Part shown: positions 1 to 10,000 of the stretch, piece by piece
Layout: every line of letters begins with the position of its first letter
How positions within the stretch are numbered: the first letter of the stretch is position 1
Virus record (IMG/VR): IMGVR_UViG_3300008259_000078
Location: 1-35,013 of that record
Length of the DNA: 35,013 nt
Source of the DNA: a virus
Direction: 5' to 3' (one strand)
Notes under the pieces: generated by a model
What the model was told of the DNA's origin: nothing
Seen by the model: only the letters and a program-made list of their open reading frames with translations
The model's database searches: none
Program-made: the position numbers and the translations under genes

Positions 1-1229
1 GCGCGGACTCAACCGTTACAGGACCGACCGGACCTACGGGCGCGACCGGCGCGACTGGTTCTGTGGGCGCGGCAAGCACAGTTGTAGGACCGACCGGCCC
101 GACTGGCGCACAAGGTGAGCAGGGCTCTGGCGTAACTATCTTAGGTCAGTACGTGTCTTTTGCGGCGTTAACAGCTGCGCATCCTACTGGCTCGGCTGGA
201 CAAGGCTATCTAGTTGGCACAGACCTGTACGTTTGGGACACGGTTAGTACAAACTGGGTTTCAGTGGGCGCAGTTCGAGGACCAACCGGACCGACTGGTG
301 CTACTGGATTGCCGGGCGGCTATACGTACTCGGTGGAGCTACAAAACGGAAGTTATTTTGTTTCTGGTTTTAGTTCACCACTACCGGCTCTAACAGTTAC
401 TCGCGGAGCAAAATACTACTTTACACTTCAAGGCGTAAATAGCACTAAACCTTTGGCAATTCGTCTTGCTTCTGGAAACACCACTCCAGTGCCAGGAGCC
501 ACAAACAACGACACTGTTGCAGGCGTATCAAACAGCAGTGTAGTTTCTACAATTACACTAGACGTACCGTTCGACGCTCCGTCTTCATACGTATATGAGT
601 GCGTAAGTGATTTACTACTAGTCGGCGTAATTAACGTAAAGAACGCAGAAGGTCCGACAGGCGCGCAAGGTATTCAGGGCGTAACTGGTCCAACCGGCGC
701 GACTGGTCCGACTGGTCCAACTGGAGCAGCTTCAAATGTAACTGGTCCGACCGGTTCACAGGGCTTGCTCGGGCCGACGGGACCGACCGGTGCACAGGGT
801 ATTCAAGGCGTAACTGGTCCGACCGGTTCACAGGGCTTGCTCGGGGCGACGGGACCGACAGGCGCGCAAGGTATTCAGGGCGTAACTGGTCCAACCGGCG
901 CGACTGGTCCGGCTTTCTATAACTTAGTTGCAGTTCCTCAGTCTAATTCTTATCCGTTAGATTTAATTGACGCGACTAGACTGGTACAGATGACATCAAG
1001 CGTGCCAGTGACCGTGACAGTTCCAACAAATTCTGCCGTTCCATTTGCAACAGGAGCACAAATTGTAGTAGTCCAGACTGGAGTAGGACAAGTTTCTATT
1101 GCACCTGCTAGTGGAGTTACCATCTACTCTGTTCAAAATAAACGAAAGCTCTCCGAGCAATACGCGGTTGCTTCTCTTGTAAAGTTAGGCACGGATACTT
1201 GGATTTTAACAGGTAGCTTGGCTCTGTAG
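1..1229 (+). CDS. Collagen-like tail fibre protein with degenerate cupredoxin-like domain (5' partial)
   Basis: Probable virion fibre or adhesin. The reading frame (first full codon at base 3) is open to the window edge, so the GTG at 63 is internal and the true start lies upstream. Order of parts: Gly-Pro-Thr/Gly-Ala-Thr triplets; a short module (about bases 141-275) ending in DLYVWD...W that recurs in the 5591-6037 protein; more triplets; a beta-rich domain (about 330-645) related to the cupredoxin-like domains of the 12576-15419 protein; a long collagen-like stretch (about 648-912); then a C-terminal beta-rich head of about 105 residues. At the copper-ligand positions the domain has Lys (447-449), Cys (600-602), Asp (609-611) and Leu, so metal binding is probably lost. 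Fibre assignment is by composition and context; the receptor is unknown. Confidence 0.85.
   Translation, partial: ADSTVTGPTGPTGATGATGSVGAASTVVGPTGPTGAQGEQGSGVTILGQYVSFAALTAAHPTGSAGQGYLVGTDLYVWDTVSTNWVSVGAVRGPTGPTGATGLPGGYTYSVELQNGSYFVSGFSSPLPALTVTRGAKYYFTLQGVNSTKPLAIRLASGNTTPVPGATNNDTVAGVSNSSVVSTITLDVPFDAPSSYVYECVSDLLLVGVINVKNAEGPTGAQGIQGVTGPTGATGPTGPTGAASNVTGPTGSQGLLGPTGPTGAQGIQGVTGPTGSQGLLGATGPTGAQGIQGVTGPTGATGPAFYNLVAVPQSNSYPLDLIDATRLVQMTSSVPVTVTVPTNSAVPFATGAQIVVVQTGVGQVSIAPASGVTIYSVQNKRKLSEQYAVASLVKLGTDTWILTGSLAL
654..911 (+). repeat. Exact direct repeats inside the collagen-like region
   Basis: Two exact direct repeats are interleaved. A 57-base unit occurs at 654-710 and 855-911, and a 36-base unit at 738-773 and 810-845. 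All spacings are multiples of three, so gain or loss of a unit keeps the frame and only changes the length of the collagen-like stalk. Identity at the DNA level, not only the protein level, points to recent duplication. Confidence 0.9.
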
Positions 1230-1238
1230 GAATTCTAT

Positions 1239-2144
1239 ATGCTGACAATGTTGCATGGAGTTTTTTCCTCAGAAAAAATAGTAAGACCGCCACAAGACTG
1301 GACTGTGCGTAGCGCTGGATTTGGAACTACAAACATAAATACTCTTGCTTTTGGTAGTAACTCTGGGTTGTACCTAGCGGCTGGAGACAGCGCTAAACTT
1401 GCAGTGTCTATTGACACTGTAACTTGGTTACATAAAACTTCTGGTTTTGGATCTTCTTCTATTTATGGGTCTGCCCACGGCGTGGGTGTTTTTGTCGTGG
1501 CTGGTGCAGCTGGAAAGTTAGCAACCTCTACAGATGGAAGTACATACACGCTGAGAAGCTCTTCTTTTGGTACTACGGCAATTTTAGACGTGCAGTATGG
1601 AAATGATATTTTTGTCGCCGTAGGGGCAAATGGTAAACTAGCTACGTCAACAAACGGTACTACGTGGACTCAGCGTACTTCTAGTTTTGGAAGTACTTTT
1701 ATCTATGCAGTTTCCTACAGTGCCGGTCAGTGGATTGCGGTCGGCGACGAAGGTAAGCTGGCTACCTCTTCTGACGGCATTACGTGGACCCAGCGAGTTT
1801 CTGGATTTGGACTGACTCGTATTCGTGGAGTAGTTCACAGTTCATCCATAGGGGCAGTAATAGCGGGTGACGATGGTAAGCTGGCTTCATCTTCTGACGG
1901 CATTACGTGGACCCAGCGAGTTTCTAGTTTTGGACTGACGAACATAACTGCAGTTGCCGCCGGAAACGACGCCTACGTAGCGGTAGGCTTTAACGGAAAA
2001 CTGGCAGTTTCTGTGGACAACGGCGTGAACTGGACACAACAAGACGTAGGCGTAGGAGCAAATTGGCTTGCCTGCGCGTCGTTCGGCCCGGGCGCATTTG
2101 TGGCTGCCGGAGCCGCCGGACAGCTAAGCTCTTCAATACTATAA
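1239..2144 (+). CDS. Asp-box (BNR-like) seven-repeat beta-propeller tail protein
   Basis: Probable virion adhesin or spacer. After about 20 residues the protein is seven repeats of about 40 residues. Each has a W-x-x-[RK]-x-S-x-F-G segment, a hydrophobic strand ending in VAVG/VAAG, then GKLA-[TV]-S-[TS]-D-G-x-T-W. The last element is the Asp-box signature (S-x-D-x-G-x-T-W) of BNR/sialidase-type propellers, and seven copies suit a closed seven-bladed ring. No sialidase catalytic Arg/Tyr set is obvious, so an enzyme role is not supported. The ATG follows AGGAA (1229-1233) nine bases after the previous stop; a second in-frame ATG is at 1248. The fourth to sixth repeats are very similar in DNA, a sign of recent internal duplication. 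Confidence 0.85.
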   Translation: MLTMLHGVFSSEKIVRPPQDWTVRSAGFGTTNINTLAFGSNSGLYLAAGDSAKLAVSIDTVTWLHKTSGFGSSSIYGSAHGVGVFVVAGAAGKLATSTDGSTYTLRSSSFGTTAILDVQYGNDIFVAVGANGKLATSTNGTTWTQRTSSFGSTFIYAVSYSAGQWIAVGDEGKLATSSDGITWTQRVSGFGLTRIRGVVHSSSIGAVIAGDDGKLASSSDGITWTQRVSSFGLTNITAVAAGNDAYVAVGFNGKLAVSVDNGVNWTQQDVGVGANWLACASFGPGAFVAAGAAGQLSSSIL

Positions 2145-2162
2145 AGATACAGGGAGAAAATA

Positions 2163-2330
2163 ATGAGCTACTCGTACGAGGTAACAGACAACCCCCCTAT
2201 GGCAAAAATACAGTCAAATGGGCAAACAATAGACTTAAGCGGCCCCTGGGAGTCAGTCGAGGCTGCGTCTGCTTGGGCGGAGGCCTACACTAACCAGTTA
2301 AACCAAGGACTGGTCACACCAGAAGCATAG
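2163..2330 (+). CDS. Small hypothetical protein, 55 aa
   Basis: A short gene between two fibre genes. It begins MSYSYEVTDNPPMAK and contains the segment GPWESVEAASAWAEAYTNQ, probably an amphipathic helix, and ends VTPEA. It has a strong ribosome-binding site (AGGGAGAA, 2151-2158) five bases before the ATG. Short linker or assembly-type proteins of this kind are common between phage fibre genes; I do not recognise a named family. A chaperone or small virion-subunit role is only a guess from position. Confidence 0.65.
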   Translation: MSYSYEVTDNPPMAKIQSNGQTIDLSGPWESVEAASAWAEAYTNQLNQGLVTPEA

Positions 2331-2436
2331 CAGTAAAAACAGTAAAAATAGGGGCACTTTGCTTCTATTCATATTGCACGTTTGCGGTACACTTTGACAA
2401 CGACACTTTATCGGTAATTCTTCGCAAGGAGCACAA

Positions 2437-4221
2437 GTGGTAGCAATAAACTTTCCTGACAACCCCAGTGTTGGACAAGAGTTTTTTGCTGGTCAGACAA
2501 CTTGGAGTTGGACTGGACAGTACTGGAAAGTACTCAGAATCACTCCCACGGGTCCGACTGGAGCGATCGGTCCGACAGGACCCGCCGGTAATTTTTCTAC
2601 AGCAGAAGCCACGCCGCCGTCTAACCCAAACCCAGGGCAAGCTTGGTTCAACTCAAACAACGGAAAAGTTTATGTGTACTACGACAGTTACTGGGTTGAA
2701 GTAGGCGCAGCTCCAGTAGGACCGACCGGCCCAGCTGGTGCTGCCGGACCGCTAGGACCGACCGGCCCCGCTGGCAGCGATGCAACCGCAACAGGACCTA
2801 CGGGTCCCACTGGACCCACCGGTGCAACAGGACCGGCGCAACCAGGACCGACTGGTCCGGCTGGACCAATTGGAAAATTTCAACCGTCGGATACTGCACC
2901 TACATTGCCACAAACTGGAGACGGTTGGTTTAACACACAAAACTTAAGACTGTACGTCTACACAGATGGTTACTGGGTAGAAACAGCAACGGCAAACTTT
3001 GGCCCAACGGGCGCAACCGGGCCAGCTATCACAGGACCAACAGGTGCAGCAAGCACCGTGCCAGGTCCGACTGGACCCACTGGACCACAAGGACCGACCG
3101 GCGCTACTGGAGCAGCATCAACTGTACCGGGACCTACTGGACCTGCCGGCGGACCGACTGGTCCGACTGGTGCACGCGGACCGACTGGACCAACCGGACC
3201 GACAGGCGCAGTGTCAACCACACCAGGACCCACGGGTCCGACGGGCGCAGCTGCACCTCAAGTTGAAACTTTTAGAAACATAATCATAAATGGGGCAATG
3301 CAAGTTGCCCAGCGTGCCACTACAGCTACGGCTATAACTAGTGCAAACAGTCCAGGGTACTACACAGTTGACCGTTGGAGCTTTGGCGGCGACGGGTCTT
3401 TTGGCACGTGGAATCTAGAGCAGTCAAACGACGCTCCTGCGTACAACGGTTTTAGCAAGTCAGTAAAAATGACTTGTACAGCGGCAGTCAGTAGCTTAAG
3501 CTCAGATACTTTTTTAGTTCTAGAACAAAAAATAGAAGGAAAAGCTCTGCAGCACTTGTCTAAAGGCAAGCTAGGCTCTAGAGACACGAGCATAAGTTTT
3601 TGGGTAAAAGCATCTCAGACTGGCACGTACGTAGTAGAGCTTTTTGATCATGACAATGCCAGACACGCAACTAAAACTTATTCAGTAACTGCAGTAGATA
3701 CTTGGGAGCAAAAGTCAATAAGCATTAACGGTGATCTGTCTGGAGTGCTAGACAACGATAATCAAACTTCTATGCACTTAGCATTTATGCTTCTTGCCGG
3801 CACTAACTACACGTCTGGCTCCGCTACAAATAATTGGGCTCCTTATGTTTTTGCAAACAGGGCGCCCGGACAAGTAAACTTAGGTGCTGCAGCACAAAAC
3901 TACATAGCTATTACAGGCGTACAGTTTGAGGCAAACAGCACTGCTACTCCCTTTGAGCATAGAAACCACTCGGTCGAGTTAGACTTGTGCATGCGTTACT
4001 GTGAAAGAAGCGCACAAAATGCAGGCGTTGCTCTAACGGTTGCCTCTGCAGGCTACCCGGGCTTTTACTACAAAGCCAGAAAGAGAGTAGCACCCAGCAT
4101 AACTGCATCCTTTACAGTTGGAACTGGTGCAACATTCTTGGCCTCAGAAGACAGCCACGTGCAGCTGACTAGCCACTCAACTGCGGCGCGGTACAGCTTT
4201 ATAGCGGAGGCAGAACTATGA
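2437..4221 (+). CDS. Collagen-like tail fibre protein with jelly-roll-like C-terminal domain
   Basis: 594-residue virion fibre. The start is GTG with AAGGAG (2426-2431) five bases before it. Parts: an N-terminal module of about 30 residues ([11 protein letters not shown]...WSWTGQYW) shared with the 4398 and 5591 proteins and so likely the attachment adaptor; GPT triplets interrupted twice by a beta module of the type W-F-N-x(4)-K-[VL]-Y-V-Y-x-D-x-Y-W-V-E (about residues 69-90 and 165-185); then from about residue 283 a domain with [40 protein letters not shown] and [18 protein letters not shown], ending in an LCMRYCER block. That order is the common phage receptor-binding/carbohydrate-binding-like C-terminal domain. 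The stop overlaps the next gene's ATG (ATGA). Confidence 0.88.
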   Translation: MVAINFPDNPSVGQEFFAGQTTWSWTGQYWKVLRITPTGPTGAIGPTGPAGNFSTAEATPPSNPNPGQAWFNSNNGKVYVYYDSYWVEVGAAPVGPTGPAGAAGPLGPTGPAGSDATATGPTGPTGPTGATGPAQPGPTGPAGPIGKFQPSDTAPTLPQTGDGWFNTQNLRLYVYTDGYWVETATANFGPTGATGPAITGPTGAASTVPGPTGPTGPQGPTGATGAASTVPGPTGPAGGPTGPTGARGPTGPTGPTGAVSTTPGPTGPTGAAAPQVETFRNIIINGAMQVAQRATTATAITSANSPGYYTVDRWSFGGDGSFGTWNLEQSNDAPAYNGFSKSVKMTCTAAVSSLSSDTFLVLEQKIEGKALQHLSKGKLGSRDTSISFWVKASQTGTYVVELFDHDNARHATKTYSVTAVDTWEQKSISINGDLSGVLDNDNQTSMHLAFMLLAGTNYTSGSATNNWAPYVFANRAPGQVNLGAAAQNYIAITGVQFEANSTATPFEHRNHSVELDLCMRYCERSAQNAGVALTVASAGYPGFYYKARKRVAPSITASFTVGTGATFLASEDSHVQLTSHSTAARYSFIAEAEL

Positions 4222-4394
4222 GCTATTTTCTACACACTAACACCAGTTTTGGAGCGCTAATAATGCGTGTAAACTCAGACAACTCCGTAACTTGTATTCC
4301 AGCAGACGAAAACAATGTAGACTACGTTGCGTATCTAGCTTGGCAAGCGGCAGGAAACACTGCAGCTCCATGGCCAGAGCAGAGCGGAGAGTAG
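4218..4394 (+). CDS. Small tail-fibre-associated protein, 58 aa
   Basis: Starts on the ATGA that overlaps the stop of the preceding fibre gene, so translation is probably coupled. The sequence ends [22 protein letters not shown] followed by PWPEQ. The pattern I-P-x-D-x-x-N-x-D-Y-x-x-Y-L-x-W-x-x-x-G-N-T is a recurrent phage motif found in small tail proteins and at the ends of fibre or fibre-assembly proteins. Function is not established; a fibre-assembly or attachment role is inferred from position and motif. Confidence 0.7.
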   Translation: MSYFLHTNTSFGALIMRVNSDNSVTCIPADENNVDYVAYLAWQAAGNTAAPWPEQSGE

Positions 4395-4397
4395 CAC

Positions 4398-5591
4398 ATG
4401 GCGTACGACTTTCCAGACTCTCCCTCAGTAGGACAGTCAGTAACAGTAGACTCGAAGCGTTATGTGTGGACTGGCACCACTTGGAACGTAGACTACAGCG
4501 AGGGTCCAGCAGGCCCAACTGGTGCAACCGGTCCAGTCGGTCCAGTGGGGGCAACGGGGCCAGAGGCTTCTATAAATGCAATATCACCATTATTGTTCAA
4601 CAATAGCACTAGAGAGTTGTCTGCACCGACAGTTACTACATCGACACAAGCTGCAGAAATAGCGGCAATCGCGGCCGCAGCAGCCATCGCGGCGCACAAC
4701 TCTGACCACACAGACGTACACGGTATTCCAGCTACTTACGAGCTAGAAACACAGGTAGGAGCGCAAGATAAAGCAACGGCGACAGCAGATGCAAAAGTAG
4801 CGGCGCACAACGCTTTAACAACTGGTATACATGGCATTGCAGACACAAATGCACTTGCAACTGAGGCAGAGGCACTAACAATAGCCACAAACGAAGCTGC
4901 AGCCCAGATTGAGACACACAGAATAGACACCACAGACGTGCATGGTATTTCAAACTCTGCAAACTTAGTGTATCGATCAGAAGGCATCATAAAAACAGCA
5001 ACTGGTGCCGCTATTAGTCCATACGATATAAGTTCTTTGTCACTAGATGCACTGTACGGCTACCAACACATGAGCAGAGCGCATTTAGATCTAGCACCTC
5101 GCAGATTTAACAGTCAAGTGAGCTTAGTTTCTGGAGTCTGTTGGTTTCATTATTTTACACCGCTAGTAAACAAAACAATTTCTAGTATAATGATTGTAGG
5201 TGGCAATCCAGCTGCAAGCAACGCAACGACAATTAGATTTGCACTGTACACCGTAGATGAAAATGACTCGCTAACTATGGTTGCTAGAACGGCAAATCAA
5301 ACGTCTCTGTTTGAGTTTACAAATTCATACAACACTGGTACATTTGTTGAAGGCGGCGGCTATCCAGCCTCTTATGCTTTAGTCGCGGGAACCAGGTACG
5401 CGATTGGCGTCATATTTGTTGGTTCAGTGGCACCAGGCGTGTACCTAGCGTACAACAACCCGCCTGTCACGCTCACTTCATTGGCACCACGCATCACCGC
5501 GGCAATCGGCGCACAGACAGACTTACCAGCCACCGTCGACTACACCACCTTCAGTAACACTACTATCGGCATTTGGGCGAGGTTAATCTAA
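4398..5591 (+). CDS. Tail fibre with collagen segment and 37-residue His-containing repeats
   Basis: 397-residue fibre. It opens with the shared adaptor module (MAYDFPDSPSVGQ...YVWTGTTW, residues 1-29), then a short collagen-like stretch (about 35-56). The stalk (about 82-190) carries three repeats with a 37-residue period: His pairs at 100/108, 137/145 and 174/182, the second His always followed by Gly-Ile. The stalk is Ala-rich and probably helical or coiled-coil and trimeric. The C-terminal domain (about 215-397) is beta-rich with LYTVDENDSLTMV and YALVAGTRYAIGVIF, consistent with a jelly-roll receptor-binding head, but I recognise no named family. GGAGAG upstream serves as ribosome-binding site, and the stop overlaps the next start (TAATG). 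Confidence 0.85.
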   Translation: MAYDFPDSPSVGQSVTVDSKRYVWTGTTWNVDYSEGPAGPTGATGPVGPVGATGPEASINAISPLLFNNSTRELSAPTVTTSTQAAEIAAIAAAAAIAAHNSDHTDVHGIPATYELETQVGAQDKATATADAKVAAHNALTTGIHGIADTNALATEAEALTIATNEAAAQIETHRIDTTDVHGISNSANLVYRSEGIIKTATGAAISPYDISSLSLDALYGYQHMSRAHLDLAPRRFNSQVSLVSGVCWFHYFTPLVNKTISSIMIVGGNPAASNATTIRFALYTVDENDSLTMVARTANQTSLFEFTNSYNTGTFVEGGGYPASYALVAGTRYAIGVIFVGSVAPGVYLAYNNPPVTLTSLAPRITAAIGAQTDLPATVDYTTFSNTTIGIWARLI

Positions 5592-6037
5592 TGGCAATTG
5601 ACTTTCCTAGCACACCTACGTTAAACCAGACCTACACGTCTGGCGGTCAAACCTGGAAGTGGTCGGGCGTAGCTTGGGACTTAGTAGTAGTTCCACTAGT
5701 AGGTCCAACGGGTGCAACTGGCCCAGTTGGTCAACCTGGCCCGACGGGTCCGACAGGCGCTACTGGACCAATCGGTCTTTCTGGACCATTTACAACAATA
5801 AAGGGACAGTACCCGTCGCTGGCGGCTTTGCTGGCTGCGCACCCCACAGGGGCAGCAGGCGACGCCTACGTTTTAACAAATGGAGACTTGTACGTTTGGG
5901 TAGTAAGCACGAATCAGTGGGATAATGTAGGTAATACACTAGGCGCTACCGGACCGACCGGACCAATAGGCCTGCCTGGACCAATTGGACCGCAGGGCAC
6001 TGCTAATTTTTCAGTAGCCTGGTGGTTGGGAGGATAA
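5591..6037 (+). CDS. Short collagen-like tail fibre protein, 148 aa
   Basis: I chose the ATG at 5591 (TAATG overlap with the previous stop, purine-rich GGGCGAGG just upstream) over a start 18 bases further up, because the protein then begins with the adaptor module MAIDFPSTPTLNQ...WKWSGVAWD shared with two neighbouring fibres. The middle has GPT/GAT triplets around the module TTIKGQYPSLAALLAAHPTG...LYVWVVSTNQW, which is also in the first protein of the window. It ends in a short hydrophobic tail, FSVAWWLGG, with no head domain. Either it is a complete short spacer fibre or its head is supplied by the next genes. Confidence 0.8.
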   Translation: MAIDFPSTPTLNQTYTSGGQTWKWSGVAWDLVVVPLVGPTGATGPVGQPGPTGPTGATGPIGLSGPFTTIKGQYPSLAALLAAHPTGAAGDAYVLTNGDLYVWVVSTNQWDNVGNTLGATGPTGPIGLPGPIGPQGTANFSVAWWLGG

Positions 6038-6040
6038 AAC

Positions 6041-6370
6041 ATGACAGCTAGCATTAAAAGACTGGCCATTGCAAACCCAGCCGCTGGAGCAACTGGCACT
6101 AAAGTCTTTGACTCAGACAGCGAGCACTTAGTCTCCGTGATAGTTACAAACAAATCTTCGACTGTAGCTACTTTTTCTATCTGGATAGCACCAGCAGGAG
6201 TAAACGATGAAGCAGGAAGAGGCTACATAGCAAAGGAACAGTACTCCGCAACTTCTAACTCTTTTGAAACATTTAAGTTTCCACTCAACATCAACGATGA
6301 TTTGTACGTCGCTGCTTCAACCGCCAACCTATCTTTTACGGTAGTCGGCGTAGACCAGCTAGACCTATAA
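6041..6370 (+). CDS. Tail protein, small beta-sandwich type, 109 aa
   Basis: Starts three bases after the preceding stop. The protein alternates hydrophobic and polar residues as in a beta-sandwich: IKRLAIANPAAG, HLVSVIVTNKSSTVATFSIWIAP, then FPLNINDDLYVAASTANLSFTVVGVDQL. It resembles its downstream neighbour in layout (interaction with ALTNL/VTNKS strands and SISVVVT/NLSFTVV near the end), so the two are probably distant paralogues. Proteins of this size and pattern are common in fibre clusters of aquatic phages as minor virion components. The exact function is not known. Confidence 0.7.
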   Translation: MTASIKRLAIANPAAGATGTKVFDSDSEHLVSVIVTNKSSTVATFSIWIAPAGVNDEAGRGYIAKEQYSATSNSFETFKFPLNINDDLYVAASTANLSFTVVGVDQLDL

Positions 6371-6401
6371 TCACAAGAATAGACACAAGGGAGACACGGC
6401 A

Positions 6402-6761
6402 ATGGGATACAGCAGTAGTAGCTTAGTGGGGAGCCAAAGAACCATAGTCCACACCAACCCAGGTGGCTCCAACTTCAACGTAGTGTACCTGCCACCAGTG
6501 CGTACCAAAATAGACGGCATAGCGCTCACCAACCTAACAGGTGGAGCACTGCCGGTGTCCGCAAAAATAGTCCCGCGGAACAGCACTGACTTCGAGACAG
6601 ACGGATTTTATGTGTTTAATGAGGCAAGAGTCGCCGGTGGAGAGACACTGAACCCCGTAAAGCTTGGTACTATCGTAGAAGTCACAGAGCAGCTCGTGCT
6701 AAAAAGCCCCGTGGCGTCCAGCATAAGTGTAGTAGTAACCTCAACAGAAGGCGTGGTCTGA
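6402..6761 (+). CDS. Tail protein, small beta-sandwich type, 119 aa
   Basis: Preceded by a purine-rich AAGGGAGA ten bases before the ATG. The sequence is strand-rich: GSQRTIVHTNPGGSNFNVVYLPPVRTKIDGIALTNL is followed by LPVSAKIVP and ends in SISVVVTSTEGVV. Layout and size match the 6041-6370 protein. A minor virion or fibre-junction role is inferred from the operon only. The stop is separated from the next ATG by a single base. Confidence 0.68.
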   Translation: MGYSSSSLVGSQRTIVHTNPGGSNFNVVYLPPVRTKIDGIALTNLTGGALPVSAKIVPRNSTDFETDGFYVFNEARVAGGETLNPVKLGTIVEVTEQLVLKSPVASSISVVVTSTEGVV

Positions 6762-6762
6762 C

Positions 6763-7095
6763 ATGCTCTACTCCCACAGACAAGGTGGCAGCCCGAATGA
6801 CGCTGTTGTCTCTATTCCGGCACCTAAAGACTTCTTCAACCTAGAGGATGTTGCAGACTCTGTTTTTTACGGCTTCAGAATGGACTGGGCTACCGGAAAG
6901 CTTCGCATAGAGAAAATAGACCCGACTGATCCATCTCCCATAAGTCTGCCAGATGCAGCCTTTGACGCAAATGGTAACAGAGTCGTTTACTCGGAGAGAG
7001 ACAACGACTACTCACAATGGCTGTTTACAAAGAACACCCTGCAGTTTTCATGGAATAATTCCGATACAAGTCGTCTTCTGGTGGAGGTACTCTAA
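6763..7095 (+). CDS. Hypothetical tail protein, 110 aa
   Basis: Begins MLYSHRQGGSPNDAV and contains FRMDWATGKLRIEKI, then ends FSWNNSDTSRLLVEVL. Its stop codon directly abuts the GTG of the large fibre gene, so the two are probably translated together. I do not recognise a family. Position suggests a structural or assembly partner of the 1049-residue fibre. Confidence 0.68.
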   Translation: MLYSHRQGGSPNDAVVSIPAPKDFFNLEDVADSVFYGFRMDWATGKLRIEKIDPTDPSPISLPDAAFDANGNRVVYSERDNDYSQWLFTKNTLQFSWNNSDTSRLLVEVL

Positions 7096-10000
7096 GTGGC
7101 ACAAATTATCGATCTAGGTAAGCTTCGTTTTGACTTTGTAGGTGACTACAGCAGCTCGACTCAGTACGAGCGCAACGACGTCGTCAAGTACGGCGGCAAC
7201 GTCTACGCGTACATCAATCAAGTCAGCACGACCGGCACTCTACCGACGACAACCTCCCACTGGGCACTCATGGTCGAAGGCATCAACTTTAGAGGGGCTT
7301 TTGACCCCCTAGTCCAGTACATAGTTGGCGATGTTGTTGCCTATGGCGGCGCTGCGTTTATCTGCGTAGCCAACACGACTGCAAACACACTACCGACAGT
7401 TACTGCCAACTGGGAAAAGTTTATCGACGGCATACAGTTTGAAGGCGCGTACAGCAACTCCACCTCATACCAGAAAAACGACGTTGTTACGTACGGTGCC
7501 CGCACTTTCATTGCCAAGCAGACTACAGCAGGAAACCTGCCGACAGACACCAACAACTGGGAACTGTTCTCAGACGGACAGTCGTTCGCGGGAGAGTGGT
7601 CCTCTTCCACAGAGTATCAGAAAAATGACATAGTTTTATTCGGCTCAGTCGCGTACATCGCGCTTCGCGACACCGTAGGCGACAGCCCAGACACGAGCGC
7701 CAGCGACTGGCAGGTATTTTTTGAAGGCCTACGCCTACGCGGAGCCTGGACAACCGGTACAGTTTATTACGCACGCGACCTCGTCTCAAGAGGCGCTTAC
7801 CTATACGTAGCCACTTCTAAGCACACTGCCGCCGCAACGTTTGCAGCAGACCTGGCTACTAAGTGGTCAGTAATCACGTCCGGCTTTAGGTGGAGAGGCG
7901 CCTGGGGTCCAGGAGTGTCCTACTTCCGCGGCGACGTTGTAACAGACGGCAACTCTTCCTACATCGCCAACTCAGACTTTAACTCCGGCGTAACTACAAT
8001 TCTTGACGACGCCGACTGGACGGTAATCGCACAGGGTGCAGACTACCTACCAGCACAAGTGTCTAACGCCGACAAGCTACTCACTACAAACGGCACCGAC
8101 CCAGCGTGGACAGCAGACATCGACATCAACAGCGCCAAGCTAGACACAGAGATCATCGTCGGCGGTGCCAACGCGCAGACCTTCCACGACAACTTAACAC
8201 AGCCGGTAGTCACAGTTGTCCGCAACTTTGCTAACGACTACGCCCAGATCTCATTCAAGAACACGGGCAACGGCACGGCGTCTTCGACCGACTTCATCGC
8301 GTACACCAACAACGGTAACGACGACGAGGGCTTCATCGACATGGGTATCACGTCCGCCAACTTTGCTGACACGGAGTTTGGCATTACCGGTAATCACGAC
8401 GGCTACATTTTCATGCAGGCACCGGCTGGCTCGACCGGAAACGGCGACTTAGTCCTCGCCACCGGCGACGGCGGCGTCCGCAACGCAATCGTCTTCGCCG
8501 CCGGCGGCTTCAGCACCGGCACTGAGCAGATGACCATCATTCCAGACGACCGAGTGCACATTGAGATCGACACCGAGTCTACCAGCTACACCACCGGCGC
8601 CCTCACAGTGGCCGGCGGCGTTGGTGTCACCGGTAACCTAAACGTAAACGGCGACGTGCTCATCAACGGCGACATCAGCCTTACTGGCCTAGAGTTCTTG
8701 GCCGTTGGAAACGGTGCGGCCGTATTTGCAGACACACTGACCAACCCGGCCACAGTGTTTACGATCGACGCGGACGACAACTACGCGCAGGTCGCCTTCA
8801 AGAACCTTGGCTCCGGCGTGAACGTGTCTACGGACTTCATTGCCTACGCTAACAACGGCAACGACAACGCCGGATACATCGACATGGGTATCACCGGCGC
8901 CACGTTTGCAGACCCTTCGTTCACCATCACTGGCATAAACGACGGCTACATCTTCATGGAAGCTCCGGTCGGCACCACGGGCCGCGGCGACCTAGTGCTA
9001 GCCACCAGCAACAACGGTACCCGCAACGCGATCGTCTTCGCCGCGGGCGGTCTAGCCAGCGACGACACCCAGATGGTCATCATCCCAAACCAGTCTGTCC
9101 ACATTGAGATCGACACCGAGTCCAGCACCTCTGCCAACGGCGCACTGACTGTTGCCGGCGGTATCGGTTTGACCGGTAACCTGAACGTCGGCGGCAACGT
9201 CGGCATCGTCGGTAACGTCGACATCCAGGGTCAGATTTCTATCGCGGGCGGCGGCACCACGTTCGACACCGCCAACCTAGCGGTCGTCGACCCGATGATC
9301 TACGTCGCCCAGAACAACCCAGACGACGTGGTCGACTTTGCCTTCGTCGGTGAGGAAGCAGTAGACCTTTCGAGCGCGCTAGTAGCGACGATCACAACCA
9401 GAGCGCTAACCAGCGACGAGGCCACAATTACCACGGCCGCTGACCACGATTTCCAGATCGGCGACTACGTAGTAATCGCAGGTGTGACCGGCACCAGTGC
9501 AGCCGTATTCAACGGTACGCACCGAATCATCGCGACACCAACCAGCACTACTTTCCGTTTTGCCAAGGTAAACGCCAACGTAACCAGCGCGGCTACCGGC
9601 GGAACTGCAACGGTCTCTGCCAGAGCTCAGTACGCAGGTATCGCTCGCGACGCCACGGACAAGAAGTTCAAGCTGTTCGACGGCGTAGACACGAAGCCGG
9701 CCAACACGGTAAACTTTGGTCAAGCCACGTATTCAACGCTTGTTTTAGGGACAGTTGAGGCCCAGACGGACGTAACTGTCAACGGCTCCCCTGTAATAAC
9801 AAAGAGCGTGCTGGACGCAAAGGGCGACCTGATCGTGGCCTCTGCCGCCGACACGTCCGTCCGCCTGCCAGTCGGTGCAAACACCACCTTTGTACAGGCC
9901 GACAGCTCGACCGCCACCGGCCTTAAGTACACCAGCCTGGCCACGGACAAGGTTCTCGGCGCCATAACACTGGGCACTTCCTCGGCCAGACCGTCTGCAC

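Noticed and set aside
631-894. Long reading frames antisense to the collagen-like regions (also around 2970-3233)
   Set aside because: They arise from the repetitive GGN-CCN-ACN pattern on the other strand; no ribosome-binding site or family similarity.
2394-2420. TTGACA with a weak AT-rich box before the 2437 fibre gene
   Set aside because: A start 16-18 bases downstream would fall on the ribosome-binding site at 2426-2431, leaving no room for it; no good -10 sequence is present.
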